A stretch of DNA of 64,000 bases from Shewanella sp. NIFS-20-20. Its GTDB lineage: Bacteria; Pseudomonadota; Gammaproteobacteria; Enterobacterales; Shewanellaceae. Position numbers and translations under genes: made by a program. This document shows positions 29,375-38,618 of the stretch, piece after piece (within the stretch, counting starts at the first letter, position 1; each line of letters begins with the position of its first letter). The stretch lies in NCBI RefSeq assembly GCF_019209865.1, contig NZ_JAHUTT010000011.1:1-64000 (forward strand), in the 5' to 3' direction. Under the pieces are notes generated by a model, which saw only the letters and a list, made by a program, of their open reading frames with translations, did not search any database and was not told the origin of the DNA.

Positions 29375-30220
29375 CTAATACAATAAGCTATAGAGTTTAC
29401 GTCGGTATTGATTAGCGACACTATTGCCCTGCCCCAATGCCGTCATAATTTCCATAAAGGTTTTTTTCAGTTCACCATCGGCGGCATTCATGTCGCGACG
29501 GAGTACTTCGAACAAAATCGCCAACGAATCTTCATCACGACGAACCTGATGATATGCCTTAGCGAGCGCTTGGCGAGCTTCAGCAGAGTCCGGTAGTTGT
29601 GCCAATGCTTGCTCAAGCGCGCGGATCTCCGGGCTGTCAGTTGACTCTTTGGCCAAGGCTAACTTGGCCACAAGATTGGCATAATAGCCATCTTGGCCCG
29701 CTAGACCCACTTGGCTCAGTAACTGTTCGGCCTGGGCGATATCTTGCTGCTGCAGGTACACATCAGCCATCGCTAATGACACTTCATCACATGGATGTGA
29801 TTGCTGCGCCTGTTGCAGTAAAGCCAAGGCGGCGGCTAATTGACTGTCATCCTCAGCTTGCAGCATAGCCATCGCTTGAGCCAACTGCAGCTGCCATAAC
29901 GGTTGGACATGTTTATCCAGTAATGCGCCAACCATCTCAGTGCTCATGGGGGCCATTAACGCATCGACTGGTTGGCCTTGCTGCAATAACATTAAGGTTG
30001 GCAAGGTTTGAATACGGAAATAACCGGCAATTTCCATTTCAGTATCACAGTTAACCTTAGCTAACAAAAACCCACGAGGTTGAGCAATACTTAATTGCTC
30101 AAGTACGGCCAAACTTGTAGGTTCTGACGGTGACCAAAAAGCCAGCACCACCAGCTGCTGCATCGAAGCATCAACCACTTGCTGAATATTTTCTTTGGTT
30201 AAATCAATTACGCCATTCAT
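29375..30220 (-). CDS. cnoX: CnoX/YbbN-like thioredoxin-fold TPR chaperone
   Basis: A 281-residue cytoplasmic protein: a thioredoxin fold at about 1-105 followed by TPR-like helices to the C-terminus, the architecture of E. coli CnoX (YbbN), a holdase that hands substrates to GroEL and DnaK. The redox motif is replaced by WSPSEPTS, so neither a CxxC nor the SxxC of E. coli is present and it cannot be an oxidoreductase. The ATG at 30220 follows AAGGA; a TTG at 30226 is the alternative. It sits between htpG and adk, but an htpG terminator separates it from htpG. Confidence 0.8.
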   Translation of the reverse strand: MNGVIDLTKENIQQVVDASMQQLVVLAFWSPSEPTSLAVLEQLSIAQPRGFLLAKVNCDTEMEIAGYFRIQTLPTLMLLQQGQPVDALMAPMSTEMVGALLDKHVQPLWQLQLAQAMAMLQAEDDSQLAAALALLQQAQQSHPCDEVSLAMADVYLQQQDIAQAEQLLSQVGLAGQDGYYANLVAKLALAKESTDSPEIRALEQALAQLPDSAEARQALAKAYHQVRRDEDSLAILFEVLRRDMNAADGELKKTFMEIMTALGQGNSVANQYRRKLYSLLY

Positions 30221-30234
30221 AAGCAATCCTTAGA

Positions 30235-30264
30235 AATAAGGGCCACCGCTGGGTGGCCCTTATT
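30235..30264 (-). terminator. Terminator of htpG
   Basis: A 12-13 bp near-perfect stem (GGGCCACC/GGTGGCCC with A/T extensions) just after the htpG stop; on the minus strand it runs into TTATTT. Confidence 0.85.
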
Positions 30265-30268
30265 ATGA

Positions 30269-32176
30269 TCAATCTTTTTGCAGTAACATTTGGTTCATCA
30301 ATTTAATGAACGTCGATGGGTCGGCTAATGATCCCTTCTCTGACAGCAAGGCTTGTTGTAATAACAACTCACTCCAGTCAGTAAAAGCTTGCTCATCTTG
30401 CATATCAATCAGTCTTGCCACCAACGGATGGCTTGGGTTCAGTTCAAATGTAGGTTTAGACTCAGGCACCGCTTGTCCTGCCGCCTGCATCAACTTAATC
30501 ATTTGCGTTGACATTTCCCCTTCGGCTGATACCACGCATGCCGGGGTATCGGTCAAACGAGTTGTCACTTTAACGGCACTGACTTTATCGCCTAATGCCG
30601 CGGTAACACGCTCAACTAAGCCTTTGCTTTCTTCAGCTAATTGCTCTTGGGCTTGTTTTTCTTGTGCATCTTCGAGATCACCTAAATCCAAATCGCCTTG
30701 GCTGACACTGTGCAAGGATTTCTCTTTGTAATCATGCAGATGATTAACCAGCCATTCATCAATACGCTCAGACATTAATAAGACTTCAATGCCTTTTTTA
30801 CGCAGTAATTCTAAATGGGGGCTATTAGCCGCGGCGGCATAGCTATCAGCAACGATGTAATAAATGTGCTTTTGGCCATCTTTCATACGACTAATATAAT
30901 CGTCTAACGACACGGTCTGGGCTGCACTATCATTAAGCGTTGACGCAAAACGTAACAAACCAGCAACTTTCTCACGATTAGCATAGTCTTCCGCTGGACC
31001 TTCTTTTAACACCTGACCAAATTCAGTCCAGAATTGCTGATATTTGTCGCTGTCGTCTTTGGCCAGCTTTTCAAGCATGCTAAGCACACGCTTAGTCAAA
31101 GCGTTACGTAAATTACGGGTCACCTTACTGTCTTGTAAAATCTCACGCGATACGTTTAACGGCAAGTCGTTCGAATCTAGCAGTCCTTGTACAAAGCGTA
31201 AGTAAGACGGCATAAATTGCTCAGCGTCATCCATGATGAACACCCGTTGTACAAACAATTTTAAGCCATGTTTACGATCACGGTTCCACATATCCCAAGG
31301 CGCCTTAGCAGGGATATACAGCAAGCTAGTGTACTCTTGATTACCTTCAACTTTATTGTGGCTCCAACTCAGCGCATCGCTAAAGTCATGCGATAAATAT
31401 TTGTAGAACTCTTGGTACTCTTCATCACTCACGTCAGATTTACTGCGTAACCACAACGCGGATGCCTTGTTCTTGGTTTTCCACTCCCCTGGCACTGCCG
31501 CGATGGTTTCGCCATCTTCTTCACGCTCAGGGCTACCTTCTTGCCACATTTCAACCGGAATGGAGATATGATCGGAGTACTTGGTGATGATGGAGTTAAG
31601 GCGGTAGTCATCGGCAAATTCTTTATCGTCTTCGCGTAAATGCAGAACAATTTTGGTACCACGTTCCGCTTTAACAATATCTTCTACGGTAAAGTCACCT
31701 TCGCCGCAAGATTGCCATTTAACACCTTTATCAGCACTATCACCCGCCGCGCGGCTAGTCACAGTCACTTTATCGGCCACGATAAACGCAGAATAAAAGC
31801 CGACACCGAACTGGCCAATCAGTTGCGAATCTTTGGCGGCATCACCAGATAAGTGGCTAAAAAAGTCTGAGGTGCCAGATTTAGCAATCGTGCCTAAATG
31901 CTCAATCACACTCTCGCGGTTCATACCGATACCATTATCTTCAATGGTGATGGTGCCTTGCTCTTTATCCGTGCTAAGGCGAACCCTTAATTCACCATCC
32001 CCTTCATACAGGGCATCATTGGTGAGCGCTAGGTAGCGTAATTTATCGGCGGCATCGGCTGCGTTTGAGATCAATTCACGCAGAAAAATCTCTTTATTGG
32101 AATACAAAGAGTGGATCATCAAATGCAAAAGTTGCTTTACTTCTGTTTGAAAACCGAGTGTTTCTTGTTGAGACAT
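30269..32176 (-). CDS. htpG: Chaperone HtpG (Hsp90)
   Basis: A 635-residue ATP-dependent chaperone. The GHKL ATPase motifs are clear: [14 protein letters not shown] (catalytic Glu and Asn), IEDNGIGM and [11 protein letters not shown]. The middle and C-terminal dimerisation domains follow. The start [16 protein letters not shown] at 32176 is the family start; the longer frame to 32293 crosses the promoter. A textbook heat-shock promoter lies 44 bases upstream. The position between recR and adk is as in E. coli. Confidence 0.97.
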   Translation of the reverse strand: MSQQETLGFQTEVKQLLHLMIHSLYSNKEIFLRELISNAADAADKLRYLALTNDALYEGDGELRVRLSTDKEQGTITIEDNGIGMNRESVIEHLGTIAKSGTSDFFSHLSGDAAKDSQLIGQFGVGFYSAFIVADKVTVTSRAAGDSADKGVKWQSCGEGDFTVEDIVKAERGTKIVLHLREDDKEFADDYRLNSIITKYSDHISIPVEMWQEGSPEREEDGETIAAVPGEWKTKNKASALWLRSKSDVSDEEYQEFYKYLSHDFSDALSWSHNKVEGNQEYTSLLYIPAKAPWDMWNRDRKHGLKLFVQRVFIMDDAEQFMPSYLRFVQGLLDSNDLPLNVSREILQDSKVTRNLRNALTKRVLSMLEKLAKDDSDKYQQFWTEFGQVLKEGPAEDYANREKVAGLLRFASTLNDSAAQTVSLDDYISRMKDGQKHIYYIVADSYAAAANSPHLELLRKKGIEVLLMSERIDEWLVNHLHDYKEKSLHSVSQGDLDLGDLEDAQEKQAQEQLAEESKGLVERVTAALGDKVSAVKVTTRLTDTPACVVSAEGEMSTQMIKLMQAAGQAVPESKPTFELNPSHPLVARLIDMQDEQAFTDWSELLLQQALLSEKGSLADPSTFIKLMNQMLLQKD

Positions 32177-32219
32177 GAAAATTTCCCTTGTGTTACACAA
32201 ATACAAATTCGATATAACC

Positions 32220-32248
32220 AAGATGGGGTTAGCCAACAATATTTCAAG
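32220..32248 (-). promoter_or_regulatory. Sigma-32 (heat-shock) promoter of htpG
   Basis: On the minus strand CTTGAAA (32242-32248) and CCCCATCTT (32220-32228) are 13 bp apart, matching the sigma-32 consensus almost exactly. htpG is a classic sigma-32 gene, so the match is meaningful. Confidence 0.9.
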
Positions 32249-32258
32249 GGTAAAAAAC

Positions 32259-32286
32259 AAAAAAGACCCAATATAGGGTCTTTTTT
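32259..32286 (-). terminator. Terminator between recR and htpG
   Basis: GACCC/GGGTC stem with AATATA loop between A6 and T6 tracts, so it ends the dnaX-ybaB-recR transcript just before the htpG promoter. Confidence 0.88.
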
Positions 32287-32304
32287 CATTCACTTAAACC
32301 TAGT

Positions 32305-32904
32305 TTACAAAGGCAGGCGCCCAGTAAATGACAAGGCTAAGGTGGTGCTATCAACGTATTCTAGCTCGCCGCCAACAGGAACACCGTGGGCAATACGAGA
32401 AATGCTGACCTGATAACGTCGAGCGATATCCGCAATATAGTGCGCGGTGGCATCACCTTCTACCGTGGGGTTGGTCGCGAGGATCAACTCACTAATGCCG
32501 CCACAGGCTAACTGCTCTTCGAGTAACGCTAAACCAAGCTCATGCGGACCCACACCATCCAAGGGAGACAAGTGGCCGAGCAACACGAAGTAGCGACCAC
32601 TAAAATGACCACCAGCTTCAATCGCGAGCACATCGGCAGGAGTTTCTACCACACAAACAAGCTCAGACTGACCCCGCTTAGGACTCGCACAAATGGGGCA
32701 AGTTTCTTGCTCGGTAAAGTTGCGGCACTGACGACAATGACCGACATCACGCATGGCAGACGCTAATGTTTCAGCCAGCGCAAGCCCAGCATTACGATTA
32801 CGTTCCAATAACGAAAAAGCCATACGTTGTGCCGATTTTGGCCCAACCCCAGGCAAGCACTTCAGTGCTTGCACTAACTCATCAACCAGAGGACTAAATT
32901 TCAT
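32305..32904 (-). CDS. recR: Recombination mediator RecR
   Basis: A 199-residue DNA-binding protein that works with RecF/RecO to load RecA at gaps. It has the N-terminal helix-hairpin-helix [14 protein letters not shown], the four-Cys zinc finger [16 protein letters not shown], and a Toprim domain ([12 protein letters not shown]). Seven bases separate it from ybaB, as in the E. coli dnaX-ybaB-recR operon. Confidence 0.97.
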   Translation of the reverse strand: MKFSPLVDELVQALKCLPGVGPKSAQRMAFSLLERNRNAGLALAETLASAMRDVGHCRQCRNFTEQETCPICASPKRGQSELVCVVETPADVLAIEAGGHFSGRYFVLLGHLSPLDGVGPHELGLALLEEQLACGGISELILATNPTVEGDATAHYIADIARRYQVSISRIAHGVPVGGELEYVDSTTLALSFTGRLPL

Positions 32905-32911
32905 CAGAAAC

Positions 32912-33241
32912 TTAGAAAGGCATTTTCATGCCCGGTGGTAATTGCATTCCACCGGTAACTTCAGCCATTTTAGTCTTCTGATTCTCTTCAATGCGACGAG
33001 CGGCATCATTGCAAGCCGCGGCGATCAGATCTTCGAGCATTTCTTTATCATCTTCGAGCAGGCTAGGATCAATATCCACTTTACGAACATTGTGCGATCC
33101 TGTCATGGTGACCTTAACCAATCCGGCACCGGCTTCACCAGTGATTTCCATGCGAGCAATTTCTTCCTGCATCTTGGCCATTTTGTCTTGCATCATTTGG
33201 GCCTGTTTCATCAGGTTACCCATTCCGCCTTTTCCAAACAT
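32912..33241 (-). CDS. ybaB: YbaB/EbfC nucleoid-associated protein
   Basis: A 109-residue DNA-binding protein of the YbaB/EbfC family, recognised by [22 protein letters not shown] at the N-terminus, [25 protein letters not shown] in the core and [12 protein letters not shown] at the end. It dimerises through the long helices and coats DNA. It lies between dnaX and recR in one operon. Confidence 0.96.
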   Translation of the reverse strand: MFGKGGMGNLMKQAQMMQDKMAKMQEEIARMEITGEAGAGLVKVTMTGSHNVRKVDIDPSLLEDDKEMLEDLIAAACNDAARRIEENQKTKMAEVTGGMQLPPGMKMPF

Positions 33242-33334
33242 AATACTTATCTCTTTATCAAAATGTTGGGCTTATCCCACTTAGGGGCTAATCTTACTGA
33301 AAACATCATCATTGGCCAACTGTGTTGACTCGGA

Positions 33335-35965
33335 TCATGATGCATTTATTCTGTCAGCGGCTAAGGATGGGATCTGCTGCGCAACTGCGGTTAATAGCTC
33401 CGCAGGATAACTGAGCGAATCCTCATCCAAGGTGGCCGCCAACATGGTCTGCAACCAATTGACCTGTTCATCATTCAACAAGGCATTTCTGGCTTGATCT
33501 AATAATTGCCGATGGAAGCGATGGCGCATTTCCCGAGGCGTCTCATGTTGCTGATCAACGCCTACCTCGATAGCTAATACCAAGGTCGGCGACAGAATCG
33601 GCACTAAGGCTTGCCGCAGTTGCTCAATGGCATTGGCTGCACCTAAGTGTTTTTGATCCGGTTTTAGCAATAAATTGACCTGTTCATTAGACCAATGAAC
33701 GCATACCGAATTGACCGCTAACTGTCTAACGCGCCCCCCGACCGCAATGTGCGACATTTGTTTGTACCAATGCAAATCTAAGGCATCACCGCTGGGCTCG
33801 AAGTCAGGCACCATTAATTGGCTGGCCGCGCGGGTGTTCGCTACAGCCGTTGCCGCTTGAGGGATAACATGGGGATGCTTTGCCTCCAAATCAAGAGGGC
33901 TCGACGCCGCAGCGTCGACAACGACCTCAGCAGGTGCTTCCCAAGGTGGCCGACAAGCGTGCTCATCGGCCGTCGAGTTTGGCTTATTCATCTCGGGAGC
34001 CGTTGGCAGCACTGGCGAGTCACTTGGCAAGGCATCCGCCCCATGCGCTGCGACAGTGGAGTCATCAGCATCTAACACCGGTGCGCCGCTATCGTCAGCG
34101 GTTGCTTTAGCGCTGGCGCCAGCGTCACGCTTTTTTATATCACCTACCCTAGCCAAAGCACTTGGTTTATATTCAGTGTCAGCGCTCAGCGCCACTGGGG
34201 CGATTGAAGATAGGAGCTCGGCTTGTGATTTGAGCACCAAATCCAACATGTCATCGAGCGGGTCAACATCCGCAGCCTCAGAGTTGGCGTGAGCATTGGC
34301 CTTTGGGGTTACATCGATGCTTGCAGGCGCAGAGACGTCTCGCGATTGCTCCGCCGCTTGCGAGTGTTCCGCCGCTTGCGATTGCTCGCCGCCAAAACTA
34401 CTGGCATAAGCGTAATAACTATCATCCGTGCTAGGCGCGTGTTGCGTCTGATAATCGCTAAACTCATCGTGGAAGCCCTGAGAGACCGCCTGACTCATGA
34501 TCAAGGATTGTTCGGCCAACATGCGCTCATCAGGGCCGTCATCGGCCATTAATGGCAACTCATCAGCGCCTACAACGGCGTCGGCCTGCTGGCTGGCTTG
34601 GTCGCTTCCTACGCGTGAGCCGACATCTGCGCTAGTGGCTTGAGTAGAGGTTGAGCTAGAAGCGGGTTGCGCTTGCATGTCAGCTGCGTTCACTGCCGTT
34701 GTTGCCGCACGTGATTCTGGGCGCTTAGCCAGCGAGGGCGGCACATCAGGTTTCGCTAATGACTGTTGTAACTGCTGTGACAACTGGTTAAAAGCCTGCT
34801 TACCCTTGGCGGACGAGGACCGCTCTGCCGTGGATTTTTCGCTATGTTGACTCGATGAACTTGGGCTTGAACCGTCAGGATCGCTATCGGGCTCAAAAAC
34901 CAAAGCACGCAATAACGCCATCTCCAACCCGGAGCGCGGATCCGGTGCAAAGGGTAAATCTTTGCGCCCTTGCAGCAGCATCTGATAATACATTTGCACT
35001 TGCTGCGGACTTAACTGTTCGGTGAATGGCAGTAGTTGATCGCCATATAGACTGAGTTGAGCGCAAGCCGGCGCAAATTGACACAAGGCAATTTGATGTA
35101 GTTGTTCAAGTAAGCTGCGCAGGATCTCTTCAGCATCACCGCCGTAACTCAACGCCTCTGCCGCTAAGGTCAATAACCCGACAGAGTCGCCCGCGACTAA
35201 TGCCGCCAGCATGGCTTGAATATGCTGAGCATCTAAGGTGCCAAGCATGGTTTGAACTTGTTGGTGAGCGACAGTTCCCGCCCCATAGGCGATAGCCTGG
35301 TCTGTTAAGCTTAAGGCATCACGCATACTGCCATTAGCCGCCTTAGCAATCAGTTGTAACGCGGCATCATCAAATGGGATAGTTTCTTCGGCCAAGACAT
35401 GTTGTAATTGACCTAAGATATCATCCAGTCCCAAGCTCTTAAGGTTAAATTGCAGGCAGCGGGACAACACGGTTACCGGTAGTTTTTGCGGGTCCGTGGT
35501 GGCCAATAAAAATTTCACATGTTCTGGCGGCTCTTCTAGCGTTTTAAGCAGGGCATTAAAGCTGCTACGCGAGAGCATATGCACCTCATCGATAAGGTAC
35601 ACTTTGAACCGACCTCGACTCGGACGGTATTGAACATTCTCAAGCAATTCACGCGTATCATCGACCTTAGTCCTCGAGGCAGCATCAACTTCAATTAAAT
35701 CGACAAAGCGTCCCTCGGCAATTTCGAGACAACTGCTGCATTGACCACAAGGATTGGCAGTAATTCCGGTTTCGCAGTTTAACCCTTTGGCAAACAACCG
35801 TGCCAAGCTGGTTTTACCGACGCCTCGGGTTCCTGTAAACAGATAAGCATGATGTAAACGTTGCTGTTGCAAAGCATTAGTCAATGCCTGTAAGGCATGA
35901 GATTGACCAACCATTTGCTCGAATGTGGCAGGGCGCCATTTTCTGGCTAACACCTGATAGGACAT
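33335..35965 (-). CDS. dnaX: DNA polymerase III subunit tau (and gamma by frameshift)
   Basis: An 876-residue clamp-loader ATPase. The N-terminus has the P-loop GTRGVGKTSLA, a four-Cys zinc module (CETGITANPCGQCSSC) and the DEVHML Walker B. The C-terminal about 170 residues are the tau-specific part that binds DnaB and the polymerase core. Between them is a very long acidic Ala/Ser/Gln-rich linker (about 370-700), which makes it longer than E. coli tau (643). Codons 610-612 form a slippery site that would yield a 613-residue gamma. The start is MSYQVLARKWRP at 35965. Confidence 0.96.
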   Translation of the reverse strand: MSYQVLARKWRPATFEQMVGQSHALQALTNALQQQRLHHAYLFTGTRGVGKTSLARLFAKGLNCETGITANPCGQCSSCLEIAEGRFVDLIEVDAASRTKVDDTRELLENVQYRPSRGRFKVYLIDEVHMLSRSSFNALLKTLEEPPEHVKFLLATTDPQKLPVTVLSRCLQFNLKSLGLDDILGQLQHVLAEETIPFDDAALQLIAKAANGSMRDALSLTDQAIAYGAGTVAHQQVQTMLGTLDAQHIQAMLAALVAGDSVGLLTLAAEALSYGGDAEEILRSLLEQLHQIALCQFAPACAQLSLYGDQLLPFTEQLSPQQVQMYYQMLLQGRKDLPFAPDPRSGLEMALLRALVFEPDSDPDGSSPSSSSQHSEKSTAERSSSAKGKQAFNQLSQQLQQSLAKPDVPPSLAKRPESRAATTAVNAADMQAQPASSSTSTQATSADVGSRVGSDQASQQADAVVGADELPLMADDGPDERMLAEQSLIMSQAVSQGFHDEFSDYQTQHAPSTDDSYYAYASSFGGEQSQAAEHSQAAEQSRDVSAPASIDVTPKANAHANSEAADVDPLDDMLDLVLKSQAELLSSIAPVALSADTEYKPSALARVGDIKKRDAGASAKATADDSGAPVLDADDSTVAAHGADALPSDSPVLPTAPEMNKPNSTADEHACRPPWEAPAEVVVDAAASSPLDLEAKHPHVIPQAATAVANTRAASQLMVPDFEPSGDALDLHWYKQMSHIAVGGRVRQLAVNSVCVHWSNEQVNLLLKPDQKHLGAANAIEQLRQALVPILSPTLVLAIEVGVDQQHETPREMRHRFHRQLLDQARNALLNDEQVNWLQTMLAATLDEDSLSYPAELLTAVAQQIPSLAADRINAS
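34111..34150 (-). promoter_or_regulatory. Programmed -1 frameshift signal in dnaX
   Basis: On the minus strand, in order: an SD-like AGGGTAGGTG (34141-34150), the heptamer A AAA AAG (34130-34136) in the correct phase (codons ATA AAA AAG), a 5-base spacer, and a hairpin from the palindrome CGCTGGCGCCAGCG (34111-34124). After slipping, the next codons are GCG TGA, so gamma ends one residue later. All three parts correspond to the E. coli dnaX signal. Confidence 0.85.
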
Positions 35966-36089
35966 GAGACTCCCCAAATAAGATGAGATTGGGAGCAAGC
36001 TCCGCTATATTTTGCTCGATATTGGCACCATATCACGCAAAGCTCAAGCTTGCCACATGGTGCCTTGCGGCATGAAAGCGTGTGCTTTT

Positions 36090-36641
36090 TTATTCGCCGT
36101 CAAATTCACACAGTTTAAGTACGTCAAGACCTAAAGCTTGTAAACGCGCTTCACCACCTAATTCAGGTAAAGAGATCACAAATGCACCATGAGCGACTTC
36201 TCCGCCTAAACGACGAATAAGCTTCACTGTTGCTTCAATTGTTCCGCCAGTGGCCAGCAGATCATCAACCACTAATACCTTGTCACCGGCAACAATAGCA
36301 TCTTGATGAATTTCTAAGGTGTCATGGCCGTATTCTAGCTCATAACTTTCGGCGATCGTTGCACGTGGTAACTTGCCAGGCTTACGGACAGGCACAAAAC
36401 CAATGTTCAGTGCTAATGCTAAAGGGGCGCCAAATAAAAAACCGCGCGCTTCGGTGCCTACAATTTTAGTGAAACCCATCCCTTGGTAATGAGCGACCAT
36501 AATGTCTATGGTTGCTTTGTAGGCTTGAGGGTCTTCCATTAAACTGGTGACATCACGGAACATAATTCCTGGTTTTGGGTAATTAGGAATTGTTTTAATG
36601 CTGTGTTTAATCAACGCCAAGCTTTCAGAATTCATCGCCAT
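36090..36641 (-). CDS. apt: Adenine phosphoribosyltransferase
   Basis: A 183-residue enzyme making AMP from adenine and PRPP. The PRPP loop [16 protein letters not shown] and the N-terminal [17 protein letters not shown] are diagnostic. I use MAMNSES at 36641; GTG (36647) and a later ATG (36635) are possible. It lies upstream of dnaX as in E. coli, with ybaN a little further on. Confidence 0.95.
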   Translation of the reverse strand: MAMNSESLALIKHSIKTIPNYPKPGIMFRDVTSLMEDPQAYKATIDIMVAHYQGMGFTKIVGTEARGFLFGAPLALALNIGFVPVRKPGKLPRATIAESYELEYGHDTLEIHQDAIVAGDKVLVVDDLLATGGTIEATVKLIRRLGGEVAHGAFVISLPELGGEARLQALGLDVLKLCEFDGE

Positions 36642-36681
36642 ATCCACTTACTTCTTCCGCCGGTTAGACCGGTCTACAAAC

Positions 36682-36706
36682 AAAAAAGTCCACTCAAAGG
36701 TGGACT
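36682..36706 (-). terminator. Terminator of the receiver-protein gene
   Basis: AGTCCAC/GTGGACT stem, 6-base loop, then six T's on the minus strand, 20 bases after the stop at 36728. Confidence 0.88.
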
Positions 36707-36727
36707 ACTTTAATATCCGGCACAAGC

Positions 36728-37123
36728 TTATGCCGCTTTGCCACTCGTTGCAACTATGAGTGTCGAGATGTGATCGAGTAATTGTCGTTTCGCATCACAA
36801 TTTAGCGGTTTGCGCAGAAACATCGAGAGTAATTGCATATCCATAGCCGCCGCCACATCGGCTTCGCTACGGGTACTAAGCATGATCACCGGAAGGTCGG
36901 CACTATCATGACGGGTTTTAATGAGCCCGGTGAGATGAGGTCCATCAATAACGGGCATATAATAGCCAGTTATCACTAAATCGTAATCTGTGTGGTTAAT
37001 ATTAGCTAACGCTTGTATTGCGTTATCAACACCATCCACCAGCCAGCCAGCGTCAACAAGTAAGGTTTGTACTGTTTCTCGACTGATTTTATTGTCATCG
37101 ACGACAAGTATTCTGAATGCCAT
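36728..37123 (-). CDS. Stand-alone receiver-domain protein lacking the phosphorylatable Asp
   Basis: A 131-residue single receiver (CheY-like) domain. The acidic pair Asp9-Asp10, Ser83 and Lys105 of the phosphorylation site are in place, but the phosphoacceptor position in DLVITGYYMP is Gly53 (codon GGC) instead of Asp. Conventional phosphotransfer is therefore not possible at this site. It has AAGGTG upstream and its own terminator, so it looks expressed. It may be a pseudo-receiver that signals by binding, or the mutation may have disabled it. No kinase is near. Confidence 0.85.
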   Translation of the reverse strand: MAFRILVVDDNKISRETVQTLLVDAGWLVDGVDNAIQALANINHTDYDLVITGYYMPVIDGPHLTGLIKTRHDSADLPVIMLSTRSEADVAAAMDMQLLSMFLRKPLNCDAKRQLLDHISTLIVATSGKAA

Positions 37124-37241
37124 ATTTACACCTTGTAATCTCGATGGCGCGGATTTTAAGCTAGTTAGCTAAGAATTTCATGATTAGCGCATGAGAGTGT
37201 GCGATAACGCACGCCAATGAGTGTAAATAAATACGTACAAA

Positions 37242-37613
37242 TCACGATTCTTCCAGCGTCGGGATACGCCAGAGAAATAACATTAACATTGAGAAACAAC
37301 AGAGTAGGAAAATTTTGACCCAAAACAGGGGAACAAAGTAAATGCTGATCATAAAACTGAGACTACTCATGATCACGGCTTTGCGTTTCAAGCTGGGCTG
37401 CATCGCCCGATGCTGCGCCCAATTTTGTAAACCTTCTGCAAACCATGGATGAGACATTAACCATGAGTGCAAACGTTCATTCGAGCGTGCAAAACAAAAG
37501 GCCGATAACAAAATAAAGGGTACCGTCGGCAATACCGGTAGAAAAACCCCAGCAAAACCTAACCCTAAACTAATGAGGCCAACCAGCAATAATAAACCAC
37601 GCTTAAAGATCAT
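37242..37613 (-). CDS. ybaN: YbaN family (DUF454) inner-membrane protein
   Basis: A 123-residue protein with two hydrophobic regions (about 5-38 and 85-115). The signature GLISLGLGFAGVFLPVLPTVPFILLSAFCFARSNERLHSW-type segment is present (only the family pattern is quoted in parts: LPTVPF and FARSNERLH). The family is near apt in E. coli too. Function unknown. Confidence 0.9.
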   Translation of the reverse strand: MIFKRGLLLLVGLISLGLGFAGVFLPVLPTVPFILLSAFCFARSNERLHSWLMSHPWFAEGLQNWAQHRAMQPSLKRKAVIMSSLSFMISIYFVPLFWVKIFLLCCFSMLMLFLWRIPTLEES

Positions 37614-37663
37614 GAATCATCCGACATGGGCCAGTAGTCATCTGGCCACCTAATCATCTAGGT

Positions 37664-37792
37664 TTAATAATAGGGAATAATGCCGGCTACTTTAAGCCAT
37701 GACAATGTCGCGGGCAAGGTAGGCAGTAATAGCAGTAGTACGAAAACAAGCAAATACAGCGCATTGAAAGGGTCTTTAAATTCCGATTGCAT
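37664..37792 (-). CDS. Small 42-residue membrane peptide
   Basis: An ATG at 37792, eight bases after AAGGA, opens a 42-codon frame. It encodes a polar start (MQSEFKDPFNALY), one strongly hydrophobic segment LLVFVLLLLLPTL and a short tail ending GIIPYY. A perfect CRP-type half-site pair lies 51 bases upstream. It is 79 bases downstream of hvfC in the same direction, so it could belong to the hvf transcript or be separate. I do not recognise a family. The ribosome-binding site and the clear membrane segment argue for a real gene. Confidence 0.6.
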   Translation of the reverse strand: MQSEFKDPFNALYLLVFVLLLLLPTLPATLSWLKVAGIIPYY

Positions 37793-37842
37793 AGCTAACA
37801 TCCTTTGTATTATTTGACCTTGGCATTATGCTGACGAAAAAT

Positions 37843-37858
37843 TGTGAGCACAATCACA
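37843..37858. promoter_or_regulatory. CRP-type binding site
   Basis: TGTGA and TCACA separated by six bases, a perfect match to the core CRP half-sites. It sits between hvfC and the small membrane ORF. A CATAAT lies about 23 bases downstream on the minus strand, not at the usual class I or II spacing, so the mode of action is unclear. Confidence 0.55.
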
Positions 37859-37871
37859 TTATTACTCATAT

Positions 37872-38618
37872 TCAACCAACTGCCTCACTTTTGCGCAATA
37901 TTCCTAATTCAGCCAAGGATGATAGCAATGACATTAATCCTTGCTGAATTTGGACAGGGTCAACACTGGGGTAATGTTGCGCTAAAGCGTCACTCACATA
38001 GGTTAACGATGCCGGCTGTTGTTGCAAGATAAACAAGGCTTGCGCCGCCAGCTGGGTTAACTGCAAAAATTGCACTTGATCTTGATGATCTCGATAAATA
38101 CAAAAGTGTTGCGGCTGCTCAGCCACGGTCTGCGGAATAAAATCTTGACTGATATGTTGTACTGGGTAGTGATAACTCAGTACAACGGCAAAAGGCGCCA
38201 AACGGATAACATAATCAGCCACTTCTTGTGGCAACAATACGTTAGCCTGCGGTTCATTAGCCGCCACTGCCACCACCAACTCTTGCCATTCATAATGCGC
38301 CAACTCTAACTCAAACGGCCACTTAAAAAAGGATGGCGGTTGTTGTTGTAGAAATTGCATAAACTCACCTGCAATATCTACAAAGAGTGGGCTATGGCAA
38401 TCATGATGGGCAAAAAATAGGTTAACTCTTTGGTCCCAATCACTGGCGGTGTGTAAGCTTTTTAATACCGGAAAAGCATTCGACACAAAGCCATGCACGT
38501 TATTGTAAAACAAGTCACGGTAAACCTGCATATGACGCTGTTCTGTGCCTAGCGGCAGCGCTTGACTCGGATCTTTAATGTAATCAATAAAGGATTGTTG
38601 TATTTGTTTGAAGTCCAT
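37872..38618 (-). CDS. hvfC: HvfC/BufC family partner protein (DUF2063)
   Basis: A 248-residue protein with the DUF2063 N-terminal segment (QVYRDLFYNNVHGFVSNAFPVLKSL) and a C-terminal winged-helix-like part. In HvfABC/bufferin systems this protein brings the precursor peptide to the iron enzyme HvfB. Its ATG overlaps the hvfB stop (TAATG), so the two are translationally coupled, as expected for a complex. Confidence 0.88.
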   Translation of the reverse strand: MDFKQIQQSFIDYIKDPSQALPLGTEQRHMQVYRDLFYNNVHGFVSNAFPVLKSLHTASDWDQRVNLFFAHHDCHSPLFVDIAGEFMQFLQQQPPSFFKWPFELELAHYEWQELVVAVAANEPQANVLLPQEVADYVIRLAPFAVVLSYHYPVQHISQDFIPQTVAEQPQHFCIYRDHQDQVQFLQLTQLAAQALFILQQQPASLTYVSDALAQHYPSVDPVQIQQGLMSLLSSLAELGILRKSEAVG

